Origin: Aphanothece saxicola GSE-SYN-MK-01-06B
GTDB lineage: Bacteria; Cyanobacteriota; Cyanobacteriia; PCC-6307; Cyanobiaceae
Assembly: GCA_019359745.1 (NCBI GenBank)
Contig: JAHHGT010000002.1
Coordinates: 310,001 to 374,000, forward strand
Length of the DNA: 64,000 bases
Direction: 5' to 3'
The translations under genes were made by a program, and so were the position numbers. The notes beneath the pieces were generated by a model that worked only from the letters and a program-made list of their open reading frames with translations, did not search any database and had not been told where the DNA came from. This document shows, piece after piece, positions 19,249 to 30,773 of this stretch. Positions within the stretch are counted from its first letter, which is position 1. Each line of letters begins with the position of its first letter.

Positions 19249-19968
19249 ATGACCGGCGACATCACCCCCCCCCATGAGGAACGGATCGATCCCCAGGAGG
19301 GCGCGGTCGACGCAGCCCGGGTGGAGGCGCTCCTCGAGACCCTGCAGGTGACGGCTGACGGCGAGACGGACGCCACGCCGGCCGACGGGGCTGCCGATTC
19401 CTCGCCATCCCCTGAGGGGGAGGCCGGCGATCGCCTCGGCCAGCTCCAGGCCGAACTGGCCACCCTGCGCAGCGAGAACGAGTCGCTGCGGGGTCAATAC
19501 ATGCGCATCGCCGCCGACTTCGACAACTTCCGCAAGCGCCAGAGCCGCGACAAGGAAGACCAGCGCCTGCACATCACCTGCACGACCCTCACCGAGATCC
19601 TGCCGGTGGTCGACAACTTCGACCGGGCCCGCCAGCAGCTCAATCCCCAGAGCGAAGAGGCCCAGACCCTGCATCGCAGCTACCAGAACCTCTATAAACA
19701 GCTTGTTGATGTGTTCAAGCAGCTGGGGGTTTCGCCGATGCGGGTGGAAGGGGAACCCTTCGATCCCAGCCTGCACGAAGCCGTGTTGCGCGAACCCAGT
19801 GAGGAACACCCGGAGGATGTGGTGATCGAGGAGCTGCAGCGGGGCTACCACCTTGATGCCCGCGTGCTCAGGCACGCCCTGGTCAAGGTGTCCATGGGCC
19901 CCGGTCCGGCCGGTGGGACCAGCCCATCGGACGCCCCGGCCCCCCCCAGTGAGGGGCAATCCGACTGA
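19249..19968 (+). CDS. grpE: Nucleotide exchange factor GrpE
   Basis: [21 protein letters not shown]...[13 protein letters not shown]...[45 protein letters not shown]. Confidence 0.96.
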   Translation: MTGDITPPHEERIDPQEGAVDAARVEALLETLQVTADGETDATPADGAADSSPSPEGEAGDRLGQLQAELATLRSENESLRGQYMRIAADFDNFRKRQSRDKEDQRLHITCTTLTEILPVVDNFDRARQQLNPQSEEAQTLHRSYQNLYKQLVDVFKQLGVSPMRVEGEPFDPSLHEAVLREPSEEHPEDVVIEELQRGYHLDARVLRHALVKVSMGPGPAGGTSPSDAPAPPSEGQSD

Positions 19969-21092
19969 TGGCCGATTTTTACGAGCTGCTCGGTGTCAGC
20001 CGGGACGTGGATGCCGACAGCCTCAAGAAGGCCTACCGGCGCCTGGCCCGCCAGTACCACCCGGATGTCAACAAGGACCCGGCCGCGGAGGATCGTTTCA
20101 AGGAGATCGGCCGGGCCTACGAGGTGCTCAGCGATCCCCAGGCCCGGGCCCGCTACGACCAGTTCGGTGAGGCCGGTCTGGGCGGCGGCGGCGGCATGCC
20201 TGACATGGGCGACATGGGTGGCTTCGCCGACCTGTTCGAAACCTTCTTCAGTGGCTTCGGTGGGGCCGGCGGTGCCGCCGCCGGCGGTGCCCGCCGCCGG
20301 GGACCTCGCCAGGGTGACGACCTGCGCCTCGACCTCACGATCAGCTTCAGCGAGGCCGTGTTCGGCAGCGAGAAGGACGTCCAGATCCGCCACCTGGAAA
20401 CCTGCACAACCTGCAGCGGCTCGGGAGCCAAGGCGGGCAGCGGTCCCACCACCTGCGGCACCTGCGGCGGCGCCGGCCAGGTGCGACGGGCCACCCGCAC
20501 CCCCTTCGGCAACTTCACCCAGGTGGCGCCCTGCCCCACCTGCGAGGGCACCGGCCAGGTGATCGCCGATCCCTGCTCCTCCTGCGGCGGCCAGGGTCTG
20601 CAGCAGGTGCGCAAAAAGCTGCGCATCAACATTCCAGCCGGTGTCGACTCGGGCACCCGCCTGCGGGTCGGCCAGGAGGGCAACGCCGGCCAGCGGGGTG
20701 GGCCAGCGGGTGATCTCTATGTGTTCCTCACGGTTCAGGCCCATCCCCACCTGCGCCGGGACGGGGTCACGATCCATTCCGAGGTGTCGCTCAACTACCT
20801 CCAGGCGATCCTCGGCGACACGATCGAGGTGGAGACCGTCGACGGCCAGGAGCCCCTGGAGATCCCCCCCGGCACCCAGCCCGGGGCCGTGATCACCCTG
20901 CAGGGCAAGGGGATTCCCCGCCTGGGCAATCCGGTGGCCCGCGGCAACCACCAGTTCACCATCAAGGTGCAGCTGCCCACCAAGCTCAACGGTGAGGAGC
21001 GACAACTGCTCGAGCAGCTGGCCGGGCACCACACCAGCAAGGGTCAGCGCCACCACCACAAGAGCGGCCTGTTCGGCGGCCTGTTCGGTTGA
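19968..21092 (+). CDS. dnaJ: Molecular chaperone DnaJ
   Basis: J domain [37 protein letters not shown], four CxxCxGxG-type repeats ([32 protein letters not shown]). Confidence 0.97.
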   Translation: MADFYELLGVSRDVDADSLKKAYRRLARQYHPDVNKDPAAEDRFKEIGRAYEVLSDPQARARYDQFGEAGLGGGGGMPDMGDMGGFADLFETFFSGFGGAGGAAAGGARRRGPRQGDDLRLDLTISFSEAVFGSEKDVQIRHLETCTTCSGSGAKAGSGPTTCGTCGGAGQVRRATRTPFGNFTQVAPCPTCEGTGQVIADPCSSCGGQGLQQVRKKLRINIPAGVDSGTRLRVGQEGNAGQRGGPAGDLYVFLTVQAHPHLRRDGVTIHSEVSLNYLQAILGDTIEVETVDGQEPLEIPPGTQPGAVITLQGKGIPRLGNPVARGNHQFTIKVQLPTKLNGEERQLLEQLAGHHTSKGQRHHHKSGLFGGLFG

Positions 21093-21334
21093 ACAACCCG
21101 GTGGCCCTCGATCTGCGGGGCACCGCCTGCCCGGTGAACTTCATCCGCGCCCGCCTGGCGCTCGAAACACTGCCAACGGGAGGCTGGCTCCAGATCGATC
21201 TGGACGGGGGCGAACCGGAGCAGATGGTGGCCGAGGGCCTGCGCTCCGAAGGTCACAGCGTGGAGCCGGTCGTGCCTTCGCCGTTCGTCCCAGGGGACGG
21301 GGTGCGGCTTCTGGTGCGACGGGATGGGGGATGA
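21089..21334 (+). CDS. TusA/SirA-like sulfurtransferase family protein
   Basis: [53 protein letters not shown] has the conserved CPxxxxxAR-like motif. Confidence 0.88.
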   Translation: MNNPVALDLRGTACPVNFIRARLALETLPTGGWLQIDLDGGEPEQMVAEGLRSEGHSVEPVVPSPFVPGDGVRLLVRRDGG

Positions 21335-22397
21335 GCCGCTGCCGGGTCGGGTGGTGGCCCTGCAGGCCAACTACTGCCTGGTGGATCTCGATGGCCCCTG
21401 TGAGCTCGGCCCCGCTGGCTCCGAGCCGGGCAGAGGCGGCCGCCTGCTCTGCACCCGGCGCACCCGCCTCGACAAGAGCGGCCAGCAGGTGTGTGTCGGT
21501 GATCGGGTGACGGTGGCGTCCGTTGACTGGCGGGCACGGCGGGGGTCGGTGGTGGGCCTGGAACCCCGCCACAACCTGCTGCAGCGTCCGGCGGTCGCCA
21601 ACGTGAGCCAGGTGGTGGTGGTGGTGGCCCTGGCCGAACCCGGCCTCGATCCCCTGCAGCTGACGCGGTTTCTGATCACCGCAGAGGCGACCGGCCAGTC
21701 GGTGCAGGTGGTGCTGAGCAAGGCTGACCTGCTGCCGGCGGCCGAGGTGGAGGCCTGGTGCCGCCGGCTGGAGGGCTGGGGCTACGCCCCGCTGGCGGTC
21801 TCCACCCACACCGGAGCGGGTCTGGCGGCGTTGCGGTGCCGGCTGGAGCAGCAGGGCATCGCCGTGCTCTGCGGTCCCTCCGGCGTTGGCAAGAGCAGCC
21901 TGCTCAATGCCCTGGCCCCCGACCTGGGGCTCCGCGTCGCCGCCGTGTCCGGGCGGCTGCGCCGTGGACGCCACACCACGCGGCATGTCGAACTGTTTCC
22001 CCTGGCTCCTGGGGCCCTGGTGGCCGATTCACCGGGCTTCAACACCCCCGCCCTGCCCAGCGATCCCCAGACCCTCGCCGCCGCCTTCCCGGAGCTTCTG
22101 GCCCGGATCAGGGCCTCCCCCTGCCGCTTCGCCAACTGCCGCCACCAGGGGGATCCCGGTTGCGCCATGGGGGCCACCTGGGACCGCCATGGCCTCTACG
22201 GGCGCTGCCTGGAGGAGGTGGAGGCCCTGGCGGTGGTCCGCTCCCGCGGGGGCCAAAGCCGCCAGGGGGAAGGGGGGATGCGTCAGCGGGGTGATCGCCT
22301 CGAGCCCCTGCTCAATCCCCAGCTGCGCCGCTCCTCTCGCAGCACCCGCCGCCAGGCGCTGGACGGGGAGCTCAGTTCCCCAGACCGGGAAGATTGA
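21324..22397 (+). CDS. rsgA: Ribosome small subunit-dependent GTPase A
   Basis: Circularly permuted GTPase: [38 protein letters not shown]...DSPGFN, C-terminal [16 protein letters not shown] zinc motif. Confidence 0.96.
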   Translation: MGDEPLPGRVVALQANYCLVDLDGPCELGPAGSEPGRGGRLLCTRRTRLDKSGQQVCVGDRVTVASVDWRARRGSVVGLEPRHNLLQRPAVANVSQVVVVVALAEPGLDPLQLTRFLITAEATGQSVQVVLSKADLLPAAEVEAWCRRLEGWGYAPLAVSTHTGAGLAALRCRLEQQGIAVLCGPSGVGKSSLLNALAPDLGLRVAAVSGRLRRGRHTTRHVELFPLAPGALVADSPGFNTPALPSDPQTLAAAFPELLARIRASPCRFANCRHQGDPGCAMGATWDRHGLYGRCLEEVEALAVVRSRGGQSRQGEGGMRQRGDRLEPLLNPQLRRSSRSTRRQALDGELSSPDRED

Positions 22398-22713
22398 GAT
22401 CCAGGCCGCCGGTGAGGGTTTCCATCCGCTCGCGCATGGTGGTGGTGGAGACCTCGTAGGCCTTGCAGAGGGCCGCCAGCACGGCGGCCTCCACAGTTTC
22501 GGCTGGCTCGCTCAGCAGTTCGGGGCTCAGCTGGACCCGCAGGGGCTGCTGGTTGCCGGTGAGCCAGACGCTGGCGCGGCCCTCCGGATCGCTGCCCTGC
22601 AGCTCCATCGCATCGAGCTCCTCCTGGAGCTTCTGGGCGTCCTGCTGAATCTGCTGGGCCTTGCGGAAGGCCTCGGTCAGCTGTCCGAAATTGGGAAGTC
22701 CGAAGCCGGCCAT
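22372..22713 (-). CDS. YbaB/EbfC family nucleoid-associated protein
   Basis: [66 protein letters not shown]. Confidence 0.92.
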   Translation of the reverse strand: MAGFGLPNFGQLTEAFRKAQQIQQDAQKLQEELDAMELQGSDPEGRASVWLTGNQQPLRVQLSPELLSEPAETVEAAVLAALCKAYEVSTTTMRERMETLTGGLDLNLPGLGN

Positions 22714-22740
22714 GCCAGGGAGTCATCGTTAGCGGCCAGG

Positions 22741-23634
22741 CTAGAACCCCAGCCGTTTGACCTCCGGGTGCAGTCGCACGCCGCGTCCCTCCAGCACCCG
22801 TTGCTGCACCAGCCGGATCAGGGCATCGATGTCGGCGGCGGTGGCGGAGCCGGTGTTGACGATGAAGTTGGCGTGGATCGGCGACACCTGGGCATCGCCG
22901 ATGCTCAGCCCCTTGAGGCCGAGGGATTCAATCAGCTGCCCCGCCTTGAGCGGCTCAGGGTTGCGAAAGACGCTGCCGCAGCTGGGTTGCTGGTAGGGCT
23001 GGCTGCTGGTGCGGCTGTGCAGGTTGGCGCTGGTGCGGGCCGTGAGGGTGGCCGGATCGTGGCCTGGCTCCAGCCGGAACCGGGCCGAGAGCACCAGCAG
23101 CGGCTCCTCCTGCAGACGGCTGTGGCGATAGGCGAAGGCCAACTCGGCCGCCGCCAGGCGGAAGGGGGCCTCGGGCCGGCGGGGATCCAGGACCCACACC
23201 GAGTCCAGCCACTCCGCCGTGCAGCCCCCCTGGGCGCCGGCGTTCATCACCACGGCCCCACCCACCGTGCCGGGGATGCCCACGGCCCATTCCAGTCCCC
23301 GCAGACCGCTCCTGGCGGCCTTGCGGGCCAGGGTGGGGATCGGTTCGCCCGCCTCCGCCTCCACCCAGCCGTCGGCCAGGTCCAGGCGGCTGCCCTGCAG
23401 GCGGCGGTTGCAGAGGGTGAGCCCGTCGAGGCCGCCGTCGGCGATCAGCAGGTTGGAGCCGGCGCCGATGCAGCGGAAGGGCAGGCCTGCGGCCACCGCC
23501 CAGGCGGCGTGGGCAATCAGCGCCTGCTCGTCGGCGGGTTCGGCGAACCAGGCGGCGGGTCCGCCCACCTTCCAGGTGGTGAAGTCCCGCAGGCAGACCG
23601 ACGGGCGGGGTTGGCTGGACGGGGCCGCGACCAT
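22741..23634 (-). CDS. murB: UDP-N-acetylmuramate dehydrogenase
   Basis: [15 protein letters not shown]...[16 protein letters not shown]...[23 protein letters not shown]...[30 protein letters not shown] at 23634 chosen. Confidence 0.95.
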   Translation of the reverse strand: MVAAPSSQPRPSVCLRDFTTWKVGGPAAWFAEPADEQALIAHAAWAVAAGLPFRCIGAGSNLLIADGGLDGLTLCNRRLQGSRLDLADGWVEAEAGEPIPTLARKAARSGLRGLEWAVGIPGTVGGAVVMNAGAQGGCTAEWLDSVWVLDPRRPEAPFRLAAAELAFAYRHSRLQEEPLLVLSARFRLEPGHDPATLTARTSANLHSRTSSQPYQQPSCGSVFRNPEPLKAGQLIESLGLKGLSIGDAQVSPIHANFIVNTGSATAADIDALIRLVQQRVLEGRGVRLHPEVKRLGF

Positions 23635-23638
23635 CCCC

Positions 23639-25078
23639 TCAGGCCACCAGTGCCGTGGGGCGTTCGTGTTCGTCGAGGGCCCCCAGGCGATCCCAGAGGC
23701 TGTTGATGTCACCGGCCCCCATGGCCAGCACCAGGTCGCCCGGACCGGTGCCGCTGGCCACCAGCTCCGCCAGCGCCTCCATGCTCCCCGCCACCGCCAC
23801 CGGGAGGTCGGGGGCGAGGGTCCGCACCGCCTCGGCCAGAGCCGGGCTCGAGATCCCTGCCATCGGGGCCTCGCCGGCGGCGTAGAGCGGCGCCAGCAGC
23901 ACCGCATCGGCGTGGCTCAGGGCGGCGGCGAAGTCATCCATGAACTGGGCGGTGCGGGTGTAGCGGTGGGGCTGGAACACCGCCACCAGCCGGCGGGGCA
24001 CCAGCGGCAGCGGGCTGCGGCCGCTCTCCACCATCAGCCGGGCCATGGCCAGGGTGGCCGCCACTTCGCTGGGGTGGTGGGCGTAGTCGTCGACGATCGC
24101 CCGGTCCTGCCAGAGGCCGCGGCAGTCGAAGCGGCGCCCGGGGGGGCGCAGGCCAGCCACCGCCTGCCGCAGGTCGGCGAAAGGCACGCCCTCGAGCCGG
24201 CAGGCCGCCATCGCCGCCACGGTGTTGCTCAGGTTGTGGCGACCGGGCAGGGGCACCTCCAGGGTGCCCATCGCCAACCCCTGCTCGTACCAGGTGGCCA
24301 GGGTGCCGTCACCGCGCTCCTCCAGGGGGATGGCGGCGAAGTCCGCCCCCTCGCTGCTTTGGGTGGACCACCAGCTGGCGGCCTGGAAGTGCTCCCGCAG
24401 CACCGGGCAGTCCAGGTTGGCCAGCAGGGTCGTGCAGCCGCTCGCGAAGCGCTGCAGGGTGGCCACCAGGGAGGCCAGGTCGGGGTAGTGGTCGGTGTGG
24501 TCGAGTTCGACGTTGGTGAGCAGACCGAGCCGGGGGTTGAACTTCACCAGGGAGCCGTCCGATTCGTCGGCTTCCGCCACCAGCAACCGCCCCTGGCCAT
24601 GGCGGCCATTGCTGCCGAAGGCGGGCACGATGCCGCCGATCACGGCGGTGGGGTCCTCGCCGACGGCCTCCAGCAGGGTGGCGATCAGGGTGCTGGTGGT
24701 GGTTTTGCCGTGGCTGCCGGCCACGGCGATCGAGGGCTGGTCGTTGATCAGCGCCGCCAGCACGTCGGAGCGGTGCACGACCGACAGGCCGCACCGACGC
24801 GCCTCGGCCAGCTCCTCGTTGGCGGCGGGCACCGCCGAGCTGATCACCACCAGGGGAGCGCCTTCGGCCGCCATCACCGCGGCGATGGTGGCGGCGGTCT
24901 GCTCCTGGAAGACCCGCACCCCGGCGGTCCGCAGCCGCTCCAGCACCGGGCTGGGACGGGGATCGGAGCCGCTCACCAGGAAGCCCCGTTCCGCCAGGAT
25001 CCCCGCCAGGGCAGACATGCCGATGCCACCGGCTCCGATGAAGTGGAGCGGCTGACGGCGATCAAGCTTTGGGATCAA
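23639..25078 (-). CDS. murC: UDP-N-acetylmuramate--L-alanine ligase
   Basis: [29 protein letters not shown]...[19 protein letters not shown]...[14 protein letters not shown]...[14 protein letters not shown]. Start uncertain; TTG at 25078 ([14 protein letters not shown]). Confidence 0.95.
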   Translation of the reverse strand: MIPKLDRRQPLHFIGAGGIGMSALAGILAERGFLVSGSDPRPSPVLERLRTAGVRVFQEQTAATIAAVMAAEGAPLVVISSAVPAANEELAEARRCGLSVVHRSDVLAALINDQPSIAVAGSHGKTTTSTLIATLLEAVGEDPTAVIGGIVPAFGSNGRHGQGRLLVAEADESDGSLVKFNPRLGLLTNVELDHTDHYPDLASLVATLQRFASGCTTLLANLDCPVLREHFQAASWWSTQSSEGADFAAIPLEERGDGTLATWYEQGLAMGTLEVPLPGRHNLSNTVAAMAACRLEGVPFADLRQAVAGLRPPGRRFDCRGLWQDRAIVDDYAHHPSEVAATLAMARLMVESGRSPLPLVPRRLVAVFQPHRYTRTAQFMDDFAAALSHADAVLLAPLYAAGEAPMAGISSPALAEAVRTLAPDLPVAVAGSMEALAELVASGTGPGDLVLAMGAGDINSLWDRLGALDEHERPTALVA

Positions 25079-25202
25079 GGGGGACTCCAGGCCTTGCCGA
25101 AAATAACGGCCGGTCCGCCCTCCCCCCTCTGCGGGATACTGCGCTTTGCCGACCGTCCGATCCGGGGCCTGTGGCTGCGGGAAAGACCAGGACACCATTT
25201 CT

Positions 25203-25208
25203 GTATGA
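25203..25208 (+). promoter_or_regulatory. Possible -10 element (TATGAT) upstream of gap2
   Basis: tatgat in the murC-gap2 divergent intergenic region, about 50 nt before the gap2 ATG; weak motif-only evidence. Confidence 0.3.
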
Positions 25209-25256
25209 TCGGCAGCCAAAATCCCCCCTTGCTAGCGGGTTCCACCGCTTTCTGCC

Positions 25257-26279
25257 ATGACCTTGCGCGTTGCGATCAATGGATTTGGCCGAATCGGTCG
25301 GAACTTCATGCGCTGCTGGCTCAGCCGCGGTGAGAACACCGGCATCGAAGTTGTCGGTCTGAACGACACGTCGGATCCGAAGACTAACGCCCACCTGCTC
25401 CAGTACGACACGATGCTCGGTCACATCCGCAACGCGGAAGTGAGCTACACCGACGACACCATCGTCGTGAATGGCAAGCCGATCAAATGCTTCTCCGATC
25501 GCAACCCCCTCAACCTCCCCTGGAAGGAGTGGGGCGTGGATCTGGTGATCGAAGCCACCGGCGTTTTCATTGATCAGAAGGGAGCCGGCAAGCACATTGA
25601 AGCCGGTGCCAGCAAGGTGCTGATCACGGCTCCCGGTAAGGGCGAAGGCGTCGGCACCTTCGTGGTGGGTGTGAATGCCGACCAGTACCGCCATGAGGAT
25701 TACGACATCATCAGCAACGCCAGCTGCACCACCAACTGCATGGCGCCGATCGTCAAGGTTCTCGACCAGAGCTTTGGGATCGTCAAGGGGATGATGACCA
25801 CCACCCACAGCTACACCGGCGACCAACGCATCCTCGATGCCAGCCACCGTGACCTGCGCCGTGCCCGTGCCGCTGCGGTCAACATCGTTCCCACCTCCAC
25901 CGGCGCGGCCACGGCCGTGGCGCTCGTCTACCCGCCGATGAAGGGCAAGCTCAACGGCATCGCCCTGCGCGTTCCCACCCCCAACGTTTCGGTGGTCGAC
26001 CTCGTCCTCGAAATCAGCCGCGGCACCACCAAGGAAGAGGTCAATTCCGTTCTTGAGGAAGCCTCGAAGAATGGGATGAAGGGGATCATCAAGTACTGCG
26101 ATCTGCCCCTGGTCTCCACCGACCACGCCGGCACAGATGAATCCACGATCGTGGATGCCGACCTCACCCTGGTCATGGGCGAGAACATGGTCAAGGTGAT
26201 TGCCTGGTACGACAATGAGTGGGGCTACAGCCAGCGCGTTGTCGACCTGGCTGAAGTGGTGGCCCGCAACTGGAAGTGA
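25257..26279 (+). CDS. gap2: NAD(P)-dependent glyceraldehyde-3-phosphate dehydrogenase (Gap2 type)
   Basis: [21 protein letters not shown]...[66 protein letters not shown]. Confidence 0.97.
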   Translation: MTLRVAINGFGRIGRNFMRCWLSRGENTGIEVVGLNDTSDPKTNAHLLQYDTMLGHIRNAEVSYTDDTIVVNGKPIKCFSDRNPLNLPWKEWGVDLVIEATGVFIDQKGAGKHIEAGASKVLITAPGKGEGVGTFVVGVNADQYRHEDYDIISNASCTTNCMAPIVKVLDQSFGIVKGMMTTTHSYTGDQRILDASHRDLRRARAAAVNIVPTSTGAATAVALVYPPMKGKLNGIALRVPTPNVSVVDLVLEISRGTTKEEVNSVLEEASKNGMKGIIKYCDLPLVSTDHAGTDESTIVDADLTLVMGENMVKVIAWYDNEWGYSQRVVDLAEVVARNWK

Positions 26280-26292
26280 GCCTGGAGCTCGC

Positions 26293-27315
26293 TTAGCCGA
26301 AATGCTGGAAGCTGGCTGACGGGGTGGGGATCGCTTCCCCCCCGTCCGACCAGACCAGGGGGCCTTCCGACTGGGGGACTCCCATCCGTCCGATGCAACG
26401 GCTTCCGGGCAGCTGCTCCACCAGGGCTGCCGCCCAGGTCGGCTCCAGGGCCAGCACCAGTTCGAAATCTTCGCCTCCCCAGAGGCACCAGTCCTCGGCG
26501 GTGGCTAGGCCCGCCAGTTCCGGGGCCAGGGGAAGGGATCTGCAGTCGATCAGGGCTGTGCAGCCGCTGGCCAGCGCCAGGCAGCTCGCCGCCGCCGCCA
26601 GGCCGTCGCTGCTGTCACAGCCGGCCACGCGCCAGGTCAGGGCTTCCGGCCGGCTGGCTCCCAGGGCCGCCACGGCATCGAAGCGGGGCACGGGCCGGCG
26701 GTGGGCGCTGATGGCCCGCTCCTGCACGGCCGGCGCCAAGGCCGGCAGGGCCTCGCCCCGCAGCACCGCCAGGCCCAGCCGGCTCAGGCCATGGGCGCCG
26801 GTGCATACCAGCTGGTCTCCCGGTCGGGCGTCCCCGCGCCGGATCGGGCCGCCGGGGCCGCCCGCGAGCCTGCCGATCGCGGTGATGGCCAGCAGTCGCT
26901 GGCGGCCGCCGCTGCAGTCGCCTCCCAGCAGCACGCCGCCATGGGCGCCCAGCAGCTCCGTCAGGCCGGCGTAGGCCTGCTCAACCCACGCCCAGGGGGT
27001 GTCCCCCGGGGCCACCAGACCCACGGTGAGCCCGACGGCGTCGCAGCAGCCCATGGCCGCCAGGTCGGAGAGGTTGGCGGCGGCGGCCCGCCAGCCCACG
27101 TCCCTGGCCCCCATCGTGGCGGCGCTGAAATGGACGTCCTCCACCAGCACGTCGGTGTTGACCACCAGCTGGAGGTCGGCTCCACCGGCAGGGTCGAGCA
27201 GGGCGGCACCCAGCAGGGCGGCATCATCGCCGAACTGGCCCACGGGGGCGAAGGCGCCGAGGCGCCGGATCAGCTCCGTTTCCCCCAGCTCCGACAGGGT
27301 GGGCCCCTCAGGCAT
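26293..27315 (-). CDS. thiL: Thiamine-phosphate kinase
   Basis: [13 protein letters not shown]...GDDAALL...[39 protein letters not shown]...GGDCSGG...[11 protein letters not shown]...[11 protein letters not shown]. Confidence 0.95.
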   Translation of the reverse strand: MPEGPTLSELGETELIRRLGAFAPVGQFGDDAALLGAALLDPAGGADLQLVVNTDVLVEDVHFSAATMGARDVGWRAAAANLSDLAAMGCCDAVGLTVGLVAPGDTPWAWVEQAYAGLTELLGAHGGVLLGGDCSGGRQRLLAITAIGRLAGGPGGPIRRGDARPGDQLVCTGAHGLSRLGLAVLRGEALPALAPAVQERAISAHRRPVPRFDAVAALGASRPEALTWRVAGCDSSDGLAAAASCLALASGCTALIDCRSLPLAPELAGLATAEDWCLWGGEDFELVLALEPTWAAALVEQLPGSRCIGRMGVPQSEGPLVWSDGGEAIPTPSASFQHFG

Positions 27316-28399
27316 GGGGGCGCAGGTTGTCGGCTCCTTCGATCACCGTCGCCTTGACGATGCCGTCATCGGCGGTGAGCTCCTCGAGCACATCCAGGCC
27401 ATCCACCACGTAGCCGAAGGCGGCGTAGCGCCCGTCGATCAGGTTGAGGCCGGCGGGGGTGAGCTCCGGCTCGAACAGGAACAGAAAGAACTGGGAGGAA
27501 CCGTCCCCCAGGGCCTCGTCGGAGTGGGCCCATCCCAGGGTGCCCTTGCTGGCGAAGGGCAGCACCGGTTCGGCCTTGAACAGGCCCAGATCCTCGAAGG
27601 TCTGGTTGTAGAAGGGGGCCTCCTCACCGGGCACCTTGATTTCCAGGGGCACCTGGCGCTCCAGCTTGGTGGCCGGATCCACGTAGCCCGTCAGCGGGCC
27701 GGCGGGATCACCGGTCTGCAGCACGTAGAAATCTTCGGCGCGGTTGAAGGGCAGGCCGTCGTAGAAGCCGCGCTGGGCCAGATCGACGAAGGCGCCGGCG
27801 GTGAGGGGCGCGTTGTAACCGTCGACGACGGTGATCAGGTCGCCTTTGGTGGTGGTCAGCCGCACGGTGGCGCGGCCGAGCAGCCGCGGCAGGGCATCGA
27901 ACTCAGCCGGGATGGCGAAGGGGAAGTCCCCCACGAGGAGGGCTTCGGCGCGCCCGATGGCGGCCAGGGCGTCCCGGCGGGCCGCCAGGAAGCCGTCCCG
28001 GTCCTGGGCTTCTCCGGCGGCGGCCAGATCCTGCAGATGGGTGGCGGCGTCGGTGAGCAGGTTCCCGGCGGTGGCCCGGTCGGCGGGATCGAAGCTGGCC
28101 AGGATCCGATCGCGGCTGCTGCCCAGCTGGGACTCGGCCCGGCGCACGGAGCCGGTCAGGCTGGTCCAGCGCTTGGCCCGCAGGTCGTCGCTGGTGTCCT
28201 CCAGCCGGTGCTGCAGCTTCTGAAGATCGCCCTGGTCGATGGGCAGGGCGTTGCGCAGCAGGGCGGTGGGGTCGCTGACGGCGTTGCCCTGGGGCAGGTA
28301 GGCCCAGGCGGCGGGGACCGCGAGCAGCAGGGTGAGCAGGAGGGCCAGGCTGGCCCCCAGCGTGGTGGTGAACCCGATGGGCCCGCGTCGCCGGTCCAT
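27308..28399 (-). CDS. Secreted/lumenal cyclophilin-type peptidylprolyl isomerase with N-terminal helical domain (TLP38-like)
   Basis: Signal-like N-terminus ending [12 protein letters not shown]; helical segment; C-terminal cyclophilin fold ([54 protein letters not shown]...[37 protein letters not shown]). Confidence 0.88.
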   Translation of the reverse strand: MDRRRGPIGFTTTLGASLALLLTLLLAVPAAWAYLPQGNAVSDPTALLRNALPIDQGDLQKLQHRLEDTSDDLRAKRWTSLTGSVRRAESQLGSSRDRILASFDPADRATAGNLLTDAATHLQDLAAAGEAQDRDGFLAARRDALAAIGRAEALLVGDFPFAIPAEFDALPRLLGRATVRLTTTKGDLITVVDGYNAPLTAGAFVDLAQRGFYDGLPFNRAEDFYVLQTGDPAGPLTGYVDPATKLERQVPLEIKVPGEEAPFYNQTFEDLGLFKAEPVLPFASKGTLGWAHSDEALGDGSSQFFLFLFEPELTPAGLNLIDGRYAAFGYVVDGLDVLEELTADDGIVKATVIEGADNLRPHA

Positions 28400-28510
28400 G
28401 CTTCCCTTGTGACTGCCTGGACTTTGGCACAAACGGCCCTGGCCTCCCCTGCCACGGCTCAAGGGCGGGCCTGTAGCCAGACGTACAATCCCCCGATCCG
28501 ATCCGCCGGA

Positions 28511-29071
28511 ATGATCTCCAGCAACGACTTTCGTACCGGCACAACGATCGAACTGGATGGCCAGGTCTGGCGCGTCGTCGAGTTCCTGCACGTCAAGCCC
28601 GGCAAGGGCTCAGCTTTTGTGCGCACCAAGCTCAAGGGCGTGCAGAGCGGCAACGTGGTGGAGAAGACCTTCCGCGCCGGGGAGACCATGCCCCAGGCCC
28701 AGCTGGAGAAGGCGACGCTCCAGCACACCTACATGGAGGGCGACGATTACGTCTTCATGGACATGGCCTCCTACGAGGAGACCCGCCTGACCGCCAAGCA
28801 GATCGGTGACGGCCGCAAATACCTCAAGGAAGGGATGGAGGTGAGCGTGGTCTCCTGGAACGGCAAGCCCCTGGAGGTGGAGCTGCCCAATTCGGTGGTG
28901 CTGGAAGTCACCCAGACCGACCCCGGCGTCAAGGGCGACACCGCCACCGGCGGCACCAAGCCCGCCATCGTCGAGACCGGCGCCCAGGTGATGGTGCCCC
29001 TGTTCATCACGATCGGCGAGAAGATCAAGGTCGACACCCGTACCGACAGTTATCTGGGCCGGGAGTCCTGA
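28511..29071 (+). CDS. efp: Elongation factor P
   Basis: [58 protein letters not shown]. Confidence 0.98.
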   Translation: MISSNDFRTGTTIELDGQVWRVVEFLHVKPGKGSAFVRTKLKGVQSGNVVEKTFRAGETMPQAQLEKATLQHTYMEGDDYVFMDMASYEETRLTAKQIGDGRKYLKEGMEVSVVSWNGKPLEVELPNSVVLEVTQTDPGVKGDTATGGTKPAIVETGAQVMVPLFITIGEKIKVDTRTDSYLGRES

Positions 29072-29076
29072 TCGCC

Positions 29077-29571
29077 ATGCAGCTCGATCACGACCAACTG
29101 CGCCAGTTGCTGGCCCTGCTCGGGGACAGCGACATTCAGGAGCTCAAGCTCGAAGGCGATGACTTCCGTCTGGAGGTGCGCCGCAACCTGCCCTCTCCGG
29201 CACCGGCCACGGTCACCATGGTGCAGGCCCCGGCCGGACCGCCCCCGCTCGCCCCCGTACCCGCTGCCCCGGTCGGGGCCGCCCCAGGTCCCTCGGCGCC
29301 ACCGCCGCCGGCCGCCTCGGTGCGCAGCGACCTCCAGGCCGTCACTGCCCCGATGGTGGGGACCTTCTATCGCTCCTCGGCACCGGGTGAGGCCCCCTTC
29401 GTGGAGGTCGGCAGCCGCATCAGCGCCGGCCAGCCGGTCTGCATCCTCGAAGCGATGAAGCTGATGAATGAGCTGGAGTGTGAATTCAGCGGCGAAGTGG
29501 TGGAGATCCTGGTGGAGAACGGCACCCCGGTGGAATTCGGTCAGGTGCTGATGCGGATCAAGGCGGCCTAA
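29077..29571 (+). CDS. accB: Acetyl-CoA carboxylase biotin carboxyl carrier protein
   Basis: Biotinylation motif CILEAMKLMNELE; AP-rich linker; PMVGTFYRSSAPGEAPFVEVG. Confidence 0.97.
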   Translation: MQLDHDQLRQLLALLGDSDIQELKLEGDDFRLEVRRNLPSPAPATVTMVQAPAGPPPLAPVPAAPVGAAPGPSAPPPPAASVRSDLQAVTAPMVGTFYRSSAPGEAPFVEVGSRISAGQPVCILEAMKLMNELECEFSGEVVEILVENGTPVEFGQVLMRIKAA

Positions 29572-30563
29572 CCCAGCTCCCAGGCGGTGCGGATCGCCGC
29601 CGCCATGCTGTCGGCCCGGGCGACGCCCCGTCCGGCGATGCCGAAGGCGGTGCCGTGGTCGGGGGAGGTGCGCAGGAAGGGCAGCCCCAGGGTGGTGTTG
29701 ACGGCGGCGTCGAAGGCCAGCAGCTTCACCGGGATCAGCCCCTGGTCGTGATAGAGCGCCAGGTAGCCGTCGGCCCCGGCGCCGTCCCCATTCCAGGCCG
29801 CCGCCGCCTCCAGCCAGCAGGTGTCTGGCGGCACCGGTCCCTCCAGCCGCACCTCCGGATGCAGCCCCTGCCACCGCTCCAGGGTGGCGATCAGCCAGTC
29901 CTGCTCCTCCCGGCCCAGATGGCCCCCTTCGCCGGCATGGGGGTTGAGGCCCGCCACCACCAGCCGAGGCCGGTCCGCAAACCGATGGCAGAAGGTCAGC
30001 AGGGCCTCCAGCCGCCGGCTCACCAGCTCAGGAGTCAGCCGGACGCTCACCTCGGCCAACGGGATGTGGGTGGTGGCCAGCAGGGTGTTGAGCCGCCAGT
30101 TGCCTCCGGGGGCCAGGGCGGTGAACAGCATGCCGGCGTCAGCGCTGCCGGTGAGTTCCGCCAGCCGTTCCGTCTGGCCGGGATAGGCATGGCCGGCCGC
30201 CTGCCAGCTGGCCTTGGCGATCGGGGCCGTCACCAGGGCCCGGCCGCCGCCGGCCCGCACCAGCTCCACGGCCCGGGTCAGCCAGGCGAAGCTCGCGGCG
30301 CCGGCGGCGGCACTGCTGACCCCAGGGACGACCGGCTGCTCCAGGGGCACGTCCTCGAGGGCGATGTCGTCGGGGTCGGCCAGGGGGGCGTCGCTGCAGG
30401 TCAGCAGGTGCCGGTGGCATTCCCGCAGCCAGCGGCCGCAGCCCACCAGCACCACCTCCTGGCCGGCGGGGCGCGGCTGGGCAAGGGCCTTCAGGGTCAC
30501 CTCGGCGCCGATGCCGGCGGGATCCCCCAGGGCGATGACAAGGCGGTCCGCTGTAGTTTTCAT
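29568..30563 (-). CDS. pdxA: 4-hydroxythreonine-4-phosphate dehydrogenase
   Basis: VIALGDPAGIGAEVTLKAL...TAPIAKASWQAAGHAYPGQTERLAELTG...GLNPHAGEGGHLGREE...LALYHDQGLIPVKLLAFDAAVNTTLGLPFLRTSPDHGTAF. Confidence 0.96.
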   Translation of the reverse strand: MKTTADRLVIALGDPAGIGAEVTLKALAQPRPAGQEVVLVGCGRWLRECHRHLLTCSDAPLADPDDIALEDVPLEQPVVPGVSSAAAGAASFAWLTRAVELVRAGGGRALVTAPIAKASWQAAGHAYPGQTERLAELTGSADAGMLFTALAPGGNWRLNTLLATTHIPLAEVSVRLTPELVSRRLEALLTFCHRFADRPRLVVAGLNPHAGEGGHLGREEQDWLIATLERWQGLHPEVRLEGPVPPDTCWLEAAAAWNGDGAGADGYLALYHDQGLIPVKLLAFDAAVNTTLGLPFLRTSPDHGTAFGIAGRGVARADSMAAAIRTAWELG

Positions 30564-30590
30564 GCCATCGGGCGTTGTCGGGGTCGGTCC

Positions 30591-30773
30591 ATGGTCCGTT
30601 TGCTGGTGCTGGGTGTGCTGCTGCTGGGTGGTGGGGTCGCCTTCCGCAACGAGTGGGTCGTGGTGGACTGGCAGAAGATGGGCAAGGACACAGGCGTCTC
30701 CTCCATGATCGACACGTCGATCTTCGGCGCTCAGAAGAAGTCGCCGCTGCAGGACGACAGGCCTTCCCAGTAG
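30591..30773 (+). CDS. Small single-TM conserved hypothetical protein (60 aa)
   Basis: MVRLLVLGVLLLGGGVAFRNEWVVVDWQKMGKDTGVSSMIDTSIFGAQKKSPLQDDRPSQ; ATG start; N-terminal TM helix. Confidence 0.6.
   Translation: MVRLLVLGVLLLGGGVAFRNEWVVVDWQKMGKDTGVSSMIDTSIFGAQKKSPLQDDRPSQ

Noticed and set aside
19200-19250. Search for a CIRCE element before grpE
   Set aside because: No TTAGCACTC-N9-GAGTGCTAA-like inverted repeat present.
23219-25333. 704-aa + ORF opposite murB/murC
   Set aside because: Shadow ORF of two clear genes.
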